DNA of 42,266 bases from assembly GCA_022775105.1 (NCBI GenBank), contig JALFIX010000213.1:1-42266 (forward strand), read 5' to 3'. The position numbers and the translations under genes are program-made. The notes beneath the pieces were generated by a model. The model saw only the letters and a program-made list of their open reading frames with translations. It did no database searches and had not been told where the DNA came from. Positions 1 through 7,196 of the stretch are shown piece by piece. This DNA is from Prevotella sp. (GTDB lineage: Bacteria; Bacteroidota; Bacteroidia; Bacteroidales; Bacteroidaceae). Positions within the stretch are counted from its first letter, which is position 1. Each line of letters begins with the position of its first letter.

Positions 1-1334
1 CATTTCGTGGTCTCGCGGTCTGCCTCAAACTTCACCTTTGCATATTCCACGTATTTCTGATATATCTCTGTGAGTGTCTTGGTGGTCGATATTCCGGCAT
101 TCCTCAGTCCCTGCACCATATCTATTACGTATGGCACGTTCACATTGCCCGAACCACTGCCGCAATGCAGGAAGTCGTAGGAGTTCACTCCGAAGAGAGC
201 CACTTTCTTCACATCCTTCAATGGCAGCACGCCCTCGTTCTTCAGCAACACTATACCCTCGGCAGCCGACTGTCGCGTGATTGCCGCATGGGCCTTGAGG
301 TCGGGAGCGTCCGACGGCTTTGCACCGTTCATCTTTGGCGAACGCACACAGAGTTCCAAAATACGGCGCACACAGATGTCCACGTCCTCCACGCTGAGCT
401 TGCCCGTCTTCACCTTATTTATAATATCCTCCGTCTGCGAGCCATATCCCGGCATCATCAGGTCGTTGCCTGCATGCACCTGTGCGGCGGTGTTGCGTAG
501 TCCTGTCCAGTCGGTCATCACCATGCCCTTGAATCCCCAGTCTGTACGCAGAATGTCGGTGAGCAGTTCACGGCTTTCCTGTGCGAACACTCCGTTAATC
601 TTGTTGTATGACGACATCACCGTCCACGGGTCGCTCTCCCTCACTGCGATCTCGAATCCACGCAGATAGATCTCGCGCAGTGCACGCTGCGACAGTCTCT
701 CATCCACTCTCACGCGGTCGGTCTCCTGCGAGTTTACGGCATAATGCTTGATGCTCGTTCCCACATTCTCGCTCTGCACTCCACGAATATATGCAGCGGC
801 AATGCGTCCCGTGAGCAGAGGGTCTTCCGAGTAATACTCGAAGTTTCTGCCGCAGAGGGGATTACGGTGGATATTCACACCAGGACCGAGGATTACGTCG
901 CAGTTATATTCGCGAGTCTCATTGCCGATGGCCTTTCCCACCTTCTCCACCAGCTCCGTGTTCCATGTGGATGCCAATGTTGAGCCTACGGGGAATCCCG
1001 TGCAATAGTAGGTCTTCGTCTGTCCGTCGCGCTTGGGTTCGATACGCACTCCCGCCGGTCCGTCGGCAAGCACGAGCATTGGCACTCCCAACCGCTGTAT
1101 TGGCGCAGTCACGCCCGCAGCACCAGGCACTAAGTTCTTGGTGTAGCCTCCCATGGCTCCGCCCGTTTCCGACTGGTTAGTTGCTCCCACGAGCAGGATT
1201 GCCTTTTCCTCGAGGGTCATGGCCTTCAACACCTCATCGATGTTGTTGGCATTAAGTTGCGGCGCAGTCTGTGCCGATGCCGACAATACAGCTCCTGCCG
1301 CCAAAACAAGTAAGTTTTTCTTTAGTTTCATCAT
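1..1334 (-). CDS. GH3 beta-glucosidase, C-terminus cut by window edge
   Basis: Glycoside hydrolase family 3 enzyme, expected to remove beta-linked glucose or xylose from oligosaccharide ends in the periplasm. About 444 N-terminal residues are present; the family usually runs 700-850, so the rest of the C-terminal sandwich and FnIII domains lies outside. Residues 1-22 form a signal peptide (MMKLKKNLLVL, then ASAQ). The (beta/alpha)8 domain shows LADGPAGVR (about 89-97), NIHRNPLCGRNFEYYSEDP, the substrate-binding KHY (197-199), and the nucleophile Asp275 in VMTDWTG. The second domain starts near EGIVLLKNEG. Two adjacent ATGs (1334 and 1331) are possible starts. The promoter (-7 at 1366-1374) faces that of the DUF2264 gene. 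Family is certain; substrate is not. Confidence 0.93.
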   Translation of the reverse strand, partial: MMKLKKNLLVLAAGAVLSASAQTAPQLNANNIDEVLKAMTLEEKAILLVGATNQSETGGAMGGYTKNLVPGAAGVTAPIQRLGVPMLVLADGPAGVRIEPKRDGQTKTYYCTGFPVGSTLASTWNTELVEKVGKAIGNETREYNCDVILGPGVNIHRNPLCGRNFEYYSEDPLLTGRIAAAYIRGVQSENVGTSIKHYAVNSQETDRVRVDERLSQRALREIYLRGFEIAVRESDPWTVMSSYNKINGVFAQESRELLTDILRTDWGFKGMVMTDWTGLRNTAAQVHAGNDLMMPGYGSQTEDIINKVKTGKLSVEDVDICVRRILELCVRSPKMNGAKPSDAPDLKAHAAITRQSAAEGIVLLKNEGVLPLKDVKKVALFGVNSYDFLHCGSGSGNVNVPYVIDMVQGLRNAGISTTKTLTEIYQKYVEYAKVKFEADRETTK

Positions 1335-1365
1335 ATCTAAGTTTTAATTACTGATTTTCAACGGC

Positions 1366-1397
1366 ACAAAGATACCACAATTTTACGGAAACACCAA
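1366..1397 (-). promoter_or_regulatory. Promoter of the GH3 gene
   Basis: On the minus strand TATCTTTGT (1374-1366) matches the Bacteroidetes -7 box TAnnTTTG. A TTG at 1397-1395 lies 20 bp upstream as the -33 element. The start codon follows about 30 bases further on. Confidence 0.65.
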
Positions 1398-1447
1398 ACA
1401 ATTCCCCCTCTTTTCACCTTTTCTATAGTTAAATACATAAAAAAAAC

Positions 1448-1479
1448 TTGGATTATTCAGTAATTTTGCTTACTTTTGC
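1448..1479 (+). promoter_or_regulatory. Promoter of the DUF2264-MscS pair
   Basis: TACTTTTGC (1471-1479) is a perfect Bacteroidetes -7 box with TTG at 1448-1450, 20 bp upstream. A second possible box, TAATTTTGC, lies at 1461-1469. Transcription should begin near 1485. This rules out the upstream in-frame ATG at 1448 and places the real start at 1502 or 1508. Confidence 0.7.
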
Positions 1480-1501
1480 ACGAAAAAGAAATAAAAAATC
1501 A

Positions 1502-2770
1502 ATGATTATGAAGAAACTAACTATTATCATTGCGGCATTCATGATGCTGCTCGTGCCCGCAGAGGCAAAGAAAACTAAAAAGGTGGAAATTAACGACCGA
1601 CAGTACTGGTGCTCACAGGCCTACAAGATGGCGCAGCCCGTGCTCGAAAACATGGCGAAGGGCGAACTGCAGAAGAACATGAAGACGGAGTTTAGCCCGA
1701 GCTTCGACAACCGCGACCGACGGGTGGTATATATGGAAACCTTCGGCAGACTGATGGCTGGCATCGCCCCATGGCTCACCCTACCCGACGATGACACCAC
1801 CGAAGGACAGCAGCGCCGACAACTGAGGGAATGGGCATTGGCAAGCTACAAGAACAGCGTTGACCCGCAGTCGCCCGACTACCTCTGTTGGGGAGTAGCA
1901 GGACAGAACCTCGTGGATGCAGCTTACATCGCCGAGAGTTTCCTCCGTGCTTACGACACCCTTTGGATGCCATTGGACGACACCACCAAGCAACGATATA
2001 TCAAGGAGTTCCAGAAACTCAGGAGCATCGACCCTCCATACACCAACTGGTTCCTTTTCTCTTCCGTCATCGAGAGCTTCCTCGCCAAGGCGGGCGGACA
2101 GTATGACGAGTTCAGGGTGAACACAGCTTGCCGCAAGGTTGAGGAATGGTATGTTGGCGACGGATGGTATGCCGACGGCCCTGTGTTTGCCTTCGACTAT
2201 TACACCAGCTACGTCTTCCATGCCATGTATCTCGAAACACTCCAGGCCATGGTGGATGCCAAGGCCAACACCCGTCTTGACTACAAGAAATATCACGACC
2301 GTGCACTGAAACGCGCACAGAAGTTCGCCATCATTCTCGAGAGATTCATCTCTCCCGAAGGCACCTTCCCCGTCATCGGACGCTCCACCCCCTACCGTCT
2401 TGCAGCCATGCAGCCCTTAGCTCTCATCGCATGGTATCAGAAATTGCCAAATGACCTGAGCAACGGTCAAGTGCGTGCCGCCCTCACTAAGGTGATGCAT
2501 CGCATGTTCGACATCCAGCAGAACTACAACGACGGCGGCTATCTCACGATCGGCTTCTGTGGTAGCCAGCCCGAAACAGCCGACTGGTACACAAACAACG
2601 GTTCGCTCTACATGACTTCCCTCGCCTTCATGCCTCTCGGTCTTCCCGCCGACCATCCTTTCTGGACCGACGAGCCGCAGCCATGGACCCAGGTCAAGGC
2701 ATGGGGAGGACAGCCCTTCCCCAAGGACCACCGTTGGGCAGATGACATCACGACTAAAGATAAATGGTAA
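1502..2770 (+). CDS. DUF2264 domain-containing secreted protein
   Basis: A 422-residue protein with a signal peptide (MIMKKLTIIIAAF..., cleavage near AEA, about residue 20) and a DUF2264-type body. That family is predicted to be an alpha/alpha-toroid related to glycan lyases or hydrolases. Typical features are the Trp/Tyr-rich segment WYVGDGWYADGPVFAFDYY, the GRSTPYR motif and a C-terminal DHPFWT segment. The reaction is not established; a role in acidic or unsaturated glycan breakdown would suit the neighbouring GH3 enzyme but is inference. Start chosen at 1502 because the promoter TSS falls near 1485; 1508 (MKKLT) is equally possible. The MscS gene begins six bases after its stop, so the two are probably cotranscribed. 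Confidence 0.85.
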   Translation: MIMKKLTIIIAAFMMLLVPAEAKKTKKVEINDRQYWCSQAYKMAQPVLENMAKGELQKNMKTEFSPSFDNRDRRVVYMETFGRLMAGIAPWLTLPDDDTTEGQQRRQLREWALASYKNSVDPQSPDYLCWGVAGQNLVDAAYIAESFLRAYDTLWMPLDDTTKQRYIKEFQKLRSIDPPYTNWFLFSSVIESFLAKAGGQYDEFRVNTACRKVEEWYVGDGWYADGPVFAFDYYTSYVFHAMYLETLQAMVDAKANTRLDYKKYHDRALKRAQKFAIILERFISPEGTFPVIGRSTPYRLAAMQPLALIAWYQKLPNDLSNGQVRAALTKVMHRMFDIQQNYNDGGYLTIGFCGSQPETADWYTNNGSLYMTSLAFMPLGLPADHPFWTDEPQPWTQVKAWGGQPFPKDHRWADDITTKDKW

Positions 2771-2776
2771 AATAAT

Positions 2777-4084
2777 ATGGAAGAAATACGTTTGTGGGCT
2801 GAAAGCCTGATGCAATCCTCAGGGGTATCCACTTCCGGAGCCGTATATATCACCGATGCCATATTGGTGGTATTGACATTGTTGCTGTCCTGGATAGCAT
2901 TCACTGTGTGCCACCGTCTGTTGGTGCCTATAACAGTGAAGATAACAGAGAAGACGGACATGAAATGGGACGATGTGCTCTTCAATGAGTACACGCTCCG
3001 CAAGGCATGCCTCATTGTCCCCGCGATTGTCGTATGGATGTTCATCCCGCATATTTTCTTCCGTTCTCCAGAGATAGAGGAAATCCTCGAAAGGATCACA
3101 GCCATATACATAACGCTCACCTCCACAAAACTCGCGCTTGAGGTAGTCAACTCTATCAAGCTCCTCGATGTTGACGAGCGTTCCGCTCATCATCAGTATC
3201 TCCACACCTTCTGTGGAGTACTGAAGATTGTGGTATGGTTCCTTTCTGTGATAGTGATTGTCTCGATAGTCATCAACCGCAACCCGTTGACTCTCCTCGC
3301 AGGACTCGGTGCCACCTCAGCCATCCTCATGCTTGTATTCAAGGACACCATCTCAGGACTTGTGGCAGGAATACGTCTCACAAGCAACGATATGCTCCAC
3401 AAGGGCGACTGGATAACAGTTGATAAAGCAGGTGTCAACGGCACTGTGGAGGAAATAACGCTCACAACAGTCAAGGTGCGCAACTTCGACAACACCATCA
3501 TGACCATCACTCCCCAAACCCTCGTTGACGACTCCTTCCAAAACTGGAAGCCCATGCAGGAAGGCGATGGTCGCCGTGTAATGCGCCGCGTCTATATTGA
3601 CGTCCGCAGCATCCGCCGCCTCGACCAAGAAACCCGCCAAGCCCTCATCTCCCGCGCCTATTTCCCCGCCTCCGAAATACCCCCCACCCTCTCCCCCGAA
3701 GCCCGCCCCGCCTGCAACGATGCCCGTCCCACCTGCCACGAAGCCACCGTTCCTGGCGATTTTGTCGCCAGGCCTTCCTCCCCCGTCGCCAGGCCCTCCT
3801 CCCCCGTCGCCCGCCCCGCCGAGGTCAACCTCACTCTCTTCCGCCGTTGGGCTGACCGCTTCCTCGCCACCCATCCCCTTGTCAATCCCGACATGACCTA
3901 CATGGTGCGCCAGCTCGAAGCCACCCCAAAAGGCCTCCCCGTAGAGTTCTACTTCTTCCTAAAAGAAAAGGAATGGAAAACCTACGAGAACCAAAAAGAT
4001 GAAATCTTAGAGCAGATATACGCCGCCATCCCAGACTTCGGCCTGAGAATCTACCAATTAGAAATGAGAAATGAGAAGTTATAA
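2777..4084 (+). CDS. MscS-family mechanosensitive channel (YbdG-like) with unusual insertion
   Basis: A 435-residue inner-membrane channel of the MscS superfamily, expected to open on osmotic downshock. About five transmembrane segments precede the pore-lining helix (GLGATSAILMLVFKDTISG, near residues 175-193), followed by the beta domain (GDWITVDKAGVNGTVEEITL). The C-terminal part (ATHPLVNPDMTYMVRQLEATPKG region) resembles the YbdG/MscM branch. Between about residues 297 and 349 sits a Pro/Ala/Arg-rich stretch with repeated VARPSSP units, encoded by C-rich DNA with a palindrome and a 21-bp tandem repeat. From family knowledge the homologues have only a short linker here. The last residues (RNEKL) are encoded by the convergent terminator palindrome. 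Confidence 0.9.
   Translation: MEEIRLWAESLMQSSGVSTSGAVYITDAILVVLTLLLSWIAFTVCHRLLVPITVKITEKTDMKWDDVLFNEYTLRKACLIVPAIVVWMFIPHIFFRSPEIEEILERITAIYITLTSTKLALEVVNSIKLLDVDERSAHHQYLHTFCGVLKIVVWFLSVIVIVSIVINRNPLTLLAGLGATSAILMLVFKDTISGLVAGIRLTSNDMLHKGDWITVDKAGVNGTVEEITLTTVKVRNFDNTIMTITPQTLVDDSFQNWKPMQEGDGRRVMRRVYIDVRSIRRLDQETRQALISRAYFPASEIPPTLSPEARPACNDARPTCHEATVPGDFVARPSSPVARPSSPVARPAEVNLTLFRRWADRFLATHPLVNPDMTYMVRQLEATPKGLPVEFYFFLKEKEWKTYENQKDEILEQIYAAIPDFGLRIYQLEMRNEKL
3752..3772. repeat. Perfect 8-bp palindrome inside the MscS gene
   Basis: CCTGGCGA (3752-3759) and TCGCCAGG (3765-3772) are exact inverted copies around a 5-base TTTTG loop. It lies in the C-rich insertion and encodes PGDFVAR in frame. 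Confidence 0.8.
3767..3808 (+). repeat. 21-bp tandem repeat (two copies) in MscS insertion
   Basis: Copies at 3767-3787 and 3788-3808 differ at one base and encode ARPSSPV twice. A partial third copy (gcccgccccgcc) follows. The length of 21 bp keeps the reading frame. Confidence 0.85.
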
Positions 4085-4103
4085 TTTCTCACTTCTCATT
4101 TCT
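4067..4103. terminator. Bidirectional terminator palindrome between convergent genes
   Basis: AGAAATGAGAAGT (4067-4079) and its exact reverse complement (4091-4103) form a 13-bp stem with an 11-base loop. It spans both stop codons, so the C-termini of the MscS channel (RNEKL) and the transporter (RNEK) are both read from its arms. There is no strong U tract, so terminator function is inferred from position. Confidence 0.6.
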
Positions 4104-5036
4104 GAATTTATACAGTTGCCACGAGTTAACTATATTATGCCAGATGGAGTAAAAGCCTCCGGCAGTCGCCGTTATCGGGGATAAGAACGTATATCCAAGC
4201 CAAATGATAAACACTGTGTTCTTCTGTCCCAAAGCCTGTCCAGCCTCCATACGTTTGCCATAATGCCTTCCTATCCACTTGCCGAAGGCAAACTGGAACA
4301 AACAAGCCACTAACGTCACAACAGCAATACCAAGAACATTCCACATCGACTCATCACTATGCGCCAATGCCTTGCAAGTCACGGCAATGGCTATCGCCAA
4401 CGACACCGCCCACATATAAAAAGCCAAGTCCTTTGTCGCCACTATCCTCCTGTGCACCCCAGGCATCAGATACCTGACAAACCAAGCCAAGAACAAAGGA
4501 ACAATCAACAGCGGAAACACCTTATTTATAATAACAGTAAAGGCAGGAATAAAAGACAATCCCGCCTGCGGATGAGCCACAGGCAAAAGCAACGGACAAA
4601 GCAATGCCACCACCATATTTATAATAATGGTATAAGAAGTGGTGGCAGCCGAGTCACCACCGAGCTTCTGCGTCACCACTGCGCAAGCCGTGGCCGTAGG
4701 GCATATAATAGCCAACATAAAACCCTCGACAATAACCCTCGACCCCGTATCGGGATAAGCCCAAAGAAACAGGCAAGCAATCGAAAACAACAGGCACTGC
4801 GTCAGCAGCAGCCACGCGTGCCAAGTGTGAGGTTTCAAGTCCGTAGGCTTGATCTTACAGAAAGCCACAAACAGCATAATAAACAGCAGCACCGGCTGCA
4901 TCACCTCCGTCACTGCCAACATGTCCGCCTTCACCTCGTAAGGCAGCGGCAATGCCCTGAACACTAAATATCCCAATGCCCCGCCAATCATGGCAACCGG
5001 CAGAGTCCAGTTCTTCAGAAATTTAATCAAACCCAT
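4089..5036 (-). CDS. Bile acid:sodium symporter (BASS/SBF) family transporter
   Basis: A 315-residue integral inner-membrane protein with nine or ten hydrophobic helices and no signal peptide. The fold-typical discontinuous helix region appears as GFMLAIICPTATACAVVTQKLGGDSA (about residues 105-130), and a second conserved motif is GQALGQKNTVF near residue 275. Members move organic anions such as bile acids or pantoate/ketopantoate with sodium. The substrate here cannot be told. It is a single-gene unit with its own promoter (-7 at 5073-5081), converging on the MscS gene. Confidence 0.85.
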   Translation of the reverse strand: MGLIKFLKNWTLPVAMIGGALGYLVFRALPLPYEVKADMLAVTEVMQPVLLFIMLFVAFCKIKPTDLKPHTWHAWLLLTQCLLFSIACLFLWAYPDTGSRVIVEGFMLAIICPTATACAVVTQKLGGDSAATTSYTIIINMVVALLCPLLLPVAHPQAGLSFIPAFTVIINKVFPLLIVPLFLAWFVRYLMPGVHRRIVATKDLAFYMWAVSLAIAIAVTCKALAHSDESMWNVLGIAVVTLVACLFQFAFGKWIGRHYGKRMEAGQALGQKNTVFIIWLGYTFLSPITATAGGFYSIWHNIVNSWQLYKFRNEK

Positions 5037-5055
5037 AATGTAAAATCACATTTTA

Positions 5056-5102
5056 TCGGATGAATAACCGGTGCAAAGGTACACTTTTTCGGACGAATAA
5101 CC
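5056..5102 (-). promoter_or_regulatory. Transporter promoter flanked by 14-bp direct repeats
   Basis: The minus-strand -7 box TACCTTTGC lies at 5081-5073. TCGGATGAATAACC (5056-5069) and TCGGACGAATAACC (5089-5102) flank it as direct repeats differing at one base, 33 bp apart, or about three helical turns. That is the geometry of an operator. Confidence 0.55.
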
Positions 5103-5198
5103 AAACATTTTCCACACTTTTTCGTCGCAATGCCGCAAATAACACATCACGCTGCCCACCAGAGACATGGGTGTCGCCGGTATGCTCACAAAGTAAAC

Positions 5199-5230
5199 AA
5201 AAAAGGGACAGAGCACGAATGCACTGTCCC
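5199..5230 (-). terminator. Rho-independent terminator of the cohesin/dockerin cluster
   Basis: On the minus strand GGGACAG, T, GCA, a TTCG tetraloop, TGC, T, CTGTCCC (5230-5205) is followed by TTTTTT (5204-5199). It is a textbook terminator 46 bases after the last stop codon of the cluster. Confidence 0.9.
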
Positions 5231-5275
5231 CTCAATTAAAATTGAATAATTATCTTTTGTTACACTTTTCGACAA

Positions 5276-5923
5276 TTACTTCTGAACAAACTTTTTGCCC
5301 TTCTGAATGCGGATGCCTATCTTGCCGAACTTAACGCCACCGAGGTTGTAGCTTGCAGCGTTGTCTGAGTTAGCCTCGATTCCGGAGATGCCAGTGGGAG
5401 TGCCCTTGGTTACCGAAATAGAGAAATCTTCAGGATTCTCTATAATAAGCTCACCATTATCCATACCACTGAACTCGATAGTGCTCACCTTAATCTCAGA
5501 AGACTCAGCAAGAGCCTCATCTGCCTTAACCTTGAAAGAGAACAATGTACCGCTATTCTTGATACCCTTGTTCTTCATATTCATAATCAGGAAACGGAGA
5601 ACATTATTCTGACCATTCTGGAAAGCATACAGAAGATCATGTGTAGAATAAAGGGCTGTACCCTTCACACCATAGACAAGCTCAACCTCCTCGTCTGCAT
5701 TGAGTACTTCCTGCTGGATAAATGAGAGTCCTTCAGGCAACGTGAAGTCAAACTGAATATTTGCCCAAGGCTTTGTACCCTCATAATTGAGAACAATATC
5801 AGCTTCCTCACCAGGAGCGATTGTTATTGGGTCAATGCTGAGCTTTACATCTTGAGCACTTACAGATGCAACCATCGAAATCATCATAAAGGCTGCACAA
5901 ATCATCTTAGAAACGAAATTCAT
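5276..5923 (-). CDS. Secreted cohesin-like protein with type IX-style C-terminal tail
   Basis: A 215-residue protein: signal peptide 1-23 (SVSA/QD), one cohesin-like beta-sandwich (about 24-165), then a C-terminal module (about 175-215). The sandwich starts with the pattern IDPITIAPGEEADIVLNYEG and FDFTLPEGLSF, shared with the neighbouring gene. The tail reads TGISGIEA, YNLGGVKFGK and GKKFVQK, matching the short sorting tail common on Prevotella secreted proteins (GI..IEA, Y.L.G, GKKV..K). From family knowledge such sandwiches bind dockerin modules. It lies 29 bases after the two-cohesin/dockerin gene and is the last gene before a terminator. The cohesin assignment rests on pattern and has not been tested by profile search. 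Confidence 0.75.
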   Translation of the reverse strand: MNFVSKMICAAFMMISMVASVSAQDVKLSIDPITIAPGEEADIVLNYEGTKPWANIQFDFTLPEGLSFIQQEVLNADEEVELVYGVKGTALYSTHDLLYAFQNGQNNVLRFLIMNMKNKGIKNSGTLFSFKVKADEALAESSEIKVSTIEFSGMDNGELIIENPEDFSISVTKGTPTGISGIEANSDNAASYNLGGVKFGKIGIRIQKGKKFVQK

Positions 5924-5952
5924 AATTATGAAATTTTTTGACGTTAATTAAA

Positions 5953-7074
5953 TTAATTACCAAGAACTTTAGATGCTGCAACAGTGATGTCTGCTGAAGA
6001 CACATTACCATCATTATTGACATCATAGACAGATTCCTGTATTCCAAGGAGAACAGCATTAGCAACTGCTGTGATATCTGCAGATGTCCATTCTCCGTCA
6101 CCACTGGGATCAGTTACACATATCACCTTGACGCTCAGATTATTGTCAAGTTCGTATGCAATACCGAGAGTTGTTGACACAATGATGCCAGAAACAAGGA
6201 TGTCACCTGATGTAAAATCCTTGTTTGCCATGATGTTCAGGGCAAACAGGGTTCCCTCGTTGCCGGCAAAGACATCACTTGTTAATGAAGAGATAACAAG
6301 TTTGTGCTTGTTATTCTCACCCGGTATCGGGTCCACAAAAAGATCAACATTGCCTGACAGACGGCCGGTGCCAATAATTTTCTTTCCGTCAGCATTCTCT
6401 GTGATGCAAACACATTCGGGAAGAGTGACTACAGCCTCAATACCTACGATGTCAACGATATTGTTGAGCGAGAACTCTACTGTTTCCATCTCAAGAGGAC
6501 GTACACACACCTCTGCCCTGTCGTTAACCAAGTCACCTACATGTACACCAGCATCTACTGAACATTCTTCCATATTGAGTTTTACGGAAGGAGAAACGGT
6601 TCCGTTACTACCTATGATATTTGAAATCATAATAGAAGAACCCTTGTAGTCATTGGCGGCAGTGACCTGAAGTCTGAGAAGAACACCTTCATTACCCTTG
6701 ACTGACGAGTTGGACATAGAAGAAGAAGTGGAGATAATGCCCATGCGATAAACATCTTCATCGGCATTCTGCTTTACAGCCATTGGCCTATGGCTTGAGC
6801 GACCGAAACGCTCATCCACCATAGCAAGACTACCCTCGACGTATGTCAATCCTGAAGGGAAAGTGATGTCAAATTGAATAGAAGACACTGGATCCTCGTT
6901 GTCGAGGATAATGTCGAGAGTCTTTGTCTCTCCGGGAGCGATATCAAAGTCCTCGATATACAGTTTGTTGGTGCCCTGGGCGAACGCTGCGATGCATCCC
7001 ATGGCGAGCAACATCACTGTAGCCGAGAAGCGTGATGCCATTCCCTTAAGAATGTTATTTGTAACTTTCTTCAT
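5953..7074 (-). CDS. Secreted protein: two cohesin-like domains plus C-terminal dockerin
   Basis: A 373-residue protein with a signal peptide (1-32, IAAFA/Q). Two cohesin-like sandwiches follow: the first at about 36-165 opens with IAPGETKTLDIILDNED and FDITFPSGLTYV, the second spans about 180-310. The last 54 residues form a type I dockerin with two calcium-binding loops, DPSGDGEWTSAD and DVNNDGNVSSAD, with Asp/Ser/Asn at positions 1, 3, 5 and 12. It lacks the sorting tail present on both neighbours, so it may reach the surface by docking on them (inference). It has a possible promoter at 7180-7188 and a leader hairpin, and is 122 bases downstream of the giant gene. Confidence 0.78.
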   Translation of the reverse strand: MKKVTNNILKGMASRFSATVMLLAMGCIAAFAQGTNKLYIEDFDIAPGETKTLDIILDNEDPVSSIQFDITFPSGLTYVEGSLAMVDERFGRSSHRPMAVKQNADEDVYRMGIISTSSSMSNSSVKGNEGVLLRLQVTAANDYKGSSIMISNIIGSNGTVSPSVKLNMEECSVDAGVHVGDLVNDRAEVCVRPLEMETVEFSLNNIVDIVGIEAVVTLPECVCITENADGKKIIGTGRLSGNVDLFVDPIPGENNKHKLVISSLTSDVFAGNEGTLFALNIMANKDFTSGDILVSGIIVSTTLGIAYELDNNLSVKVICVTDPSGDGEWTSADITAVANAVLLGIQESVYDVNNDGNVSSADITVAASKVLGN

Positions 7075-7133
7075 AATTTCTGTTATTCTTTAAATTGTTT
7101 GAATCTTGGCAACACTTGGCTTTGTCTCATGTG

Positions 7134-7170
7134 GGCAGTCGCCGGGCCTCAACGGCTTAAGGCGACTGCC
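7134..7170 (-). other. Leader hairpin upstream of the two-cohesin/dockerin gene
   Basis: GGCAGTCGCC (7134-7143) and GGCGACTGCC (7161-7170) are exact inverted copies with a 17-base loop. The hairpin falls between the putative TSS near 7174 and the start at 7074, and no T run follows. It may be an attenuator, a processing or stability site, or a weak terminator for the giant gene. Confidence 0.5.
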
Positions 7171-7179
7171 ATGATGATT

Positions 7180-7188
7180 ACAAAGTTA
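7180..7188 (-). promoter_or_regulatory. Possible internal promoter of the cohesin/dockerin cluster
   Basis: The minus strand reads TAACTTTGT (7188-7180), a good -7 box, just after the stop codon of the giant gene. The nearest TTG (7207-7205) is 16 bp upstream, closer than usual. Confidence 0.4.
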
Positions 7189-7196
7189 CGTATTAC

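Noticed and set aside
1448..1501. ATG at 1448 as the DUF2264 start
   Set aside because: It lies in the promoter -33 region. The signal peptide begins at 1502 or 1508.
3353..3874. Glycine-rich minus-strand open frame opposite the MscS gene
   Set aside because: It arises from the C-rich insertion read backwards. The MscS frame is intact and conserved on both sides.
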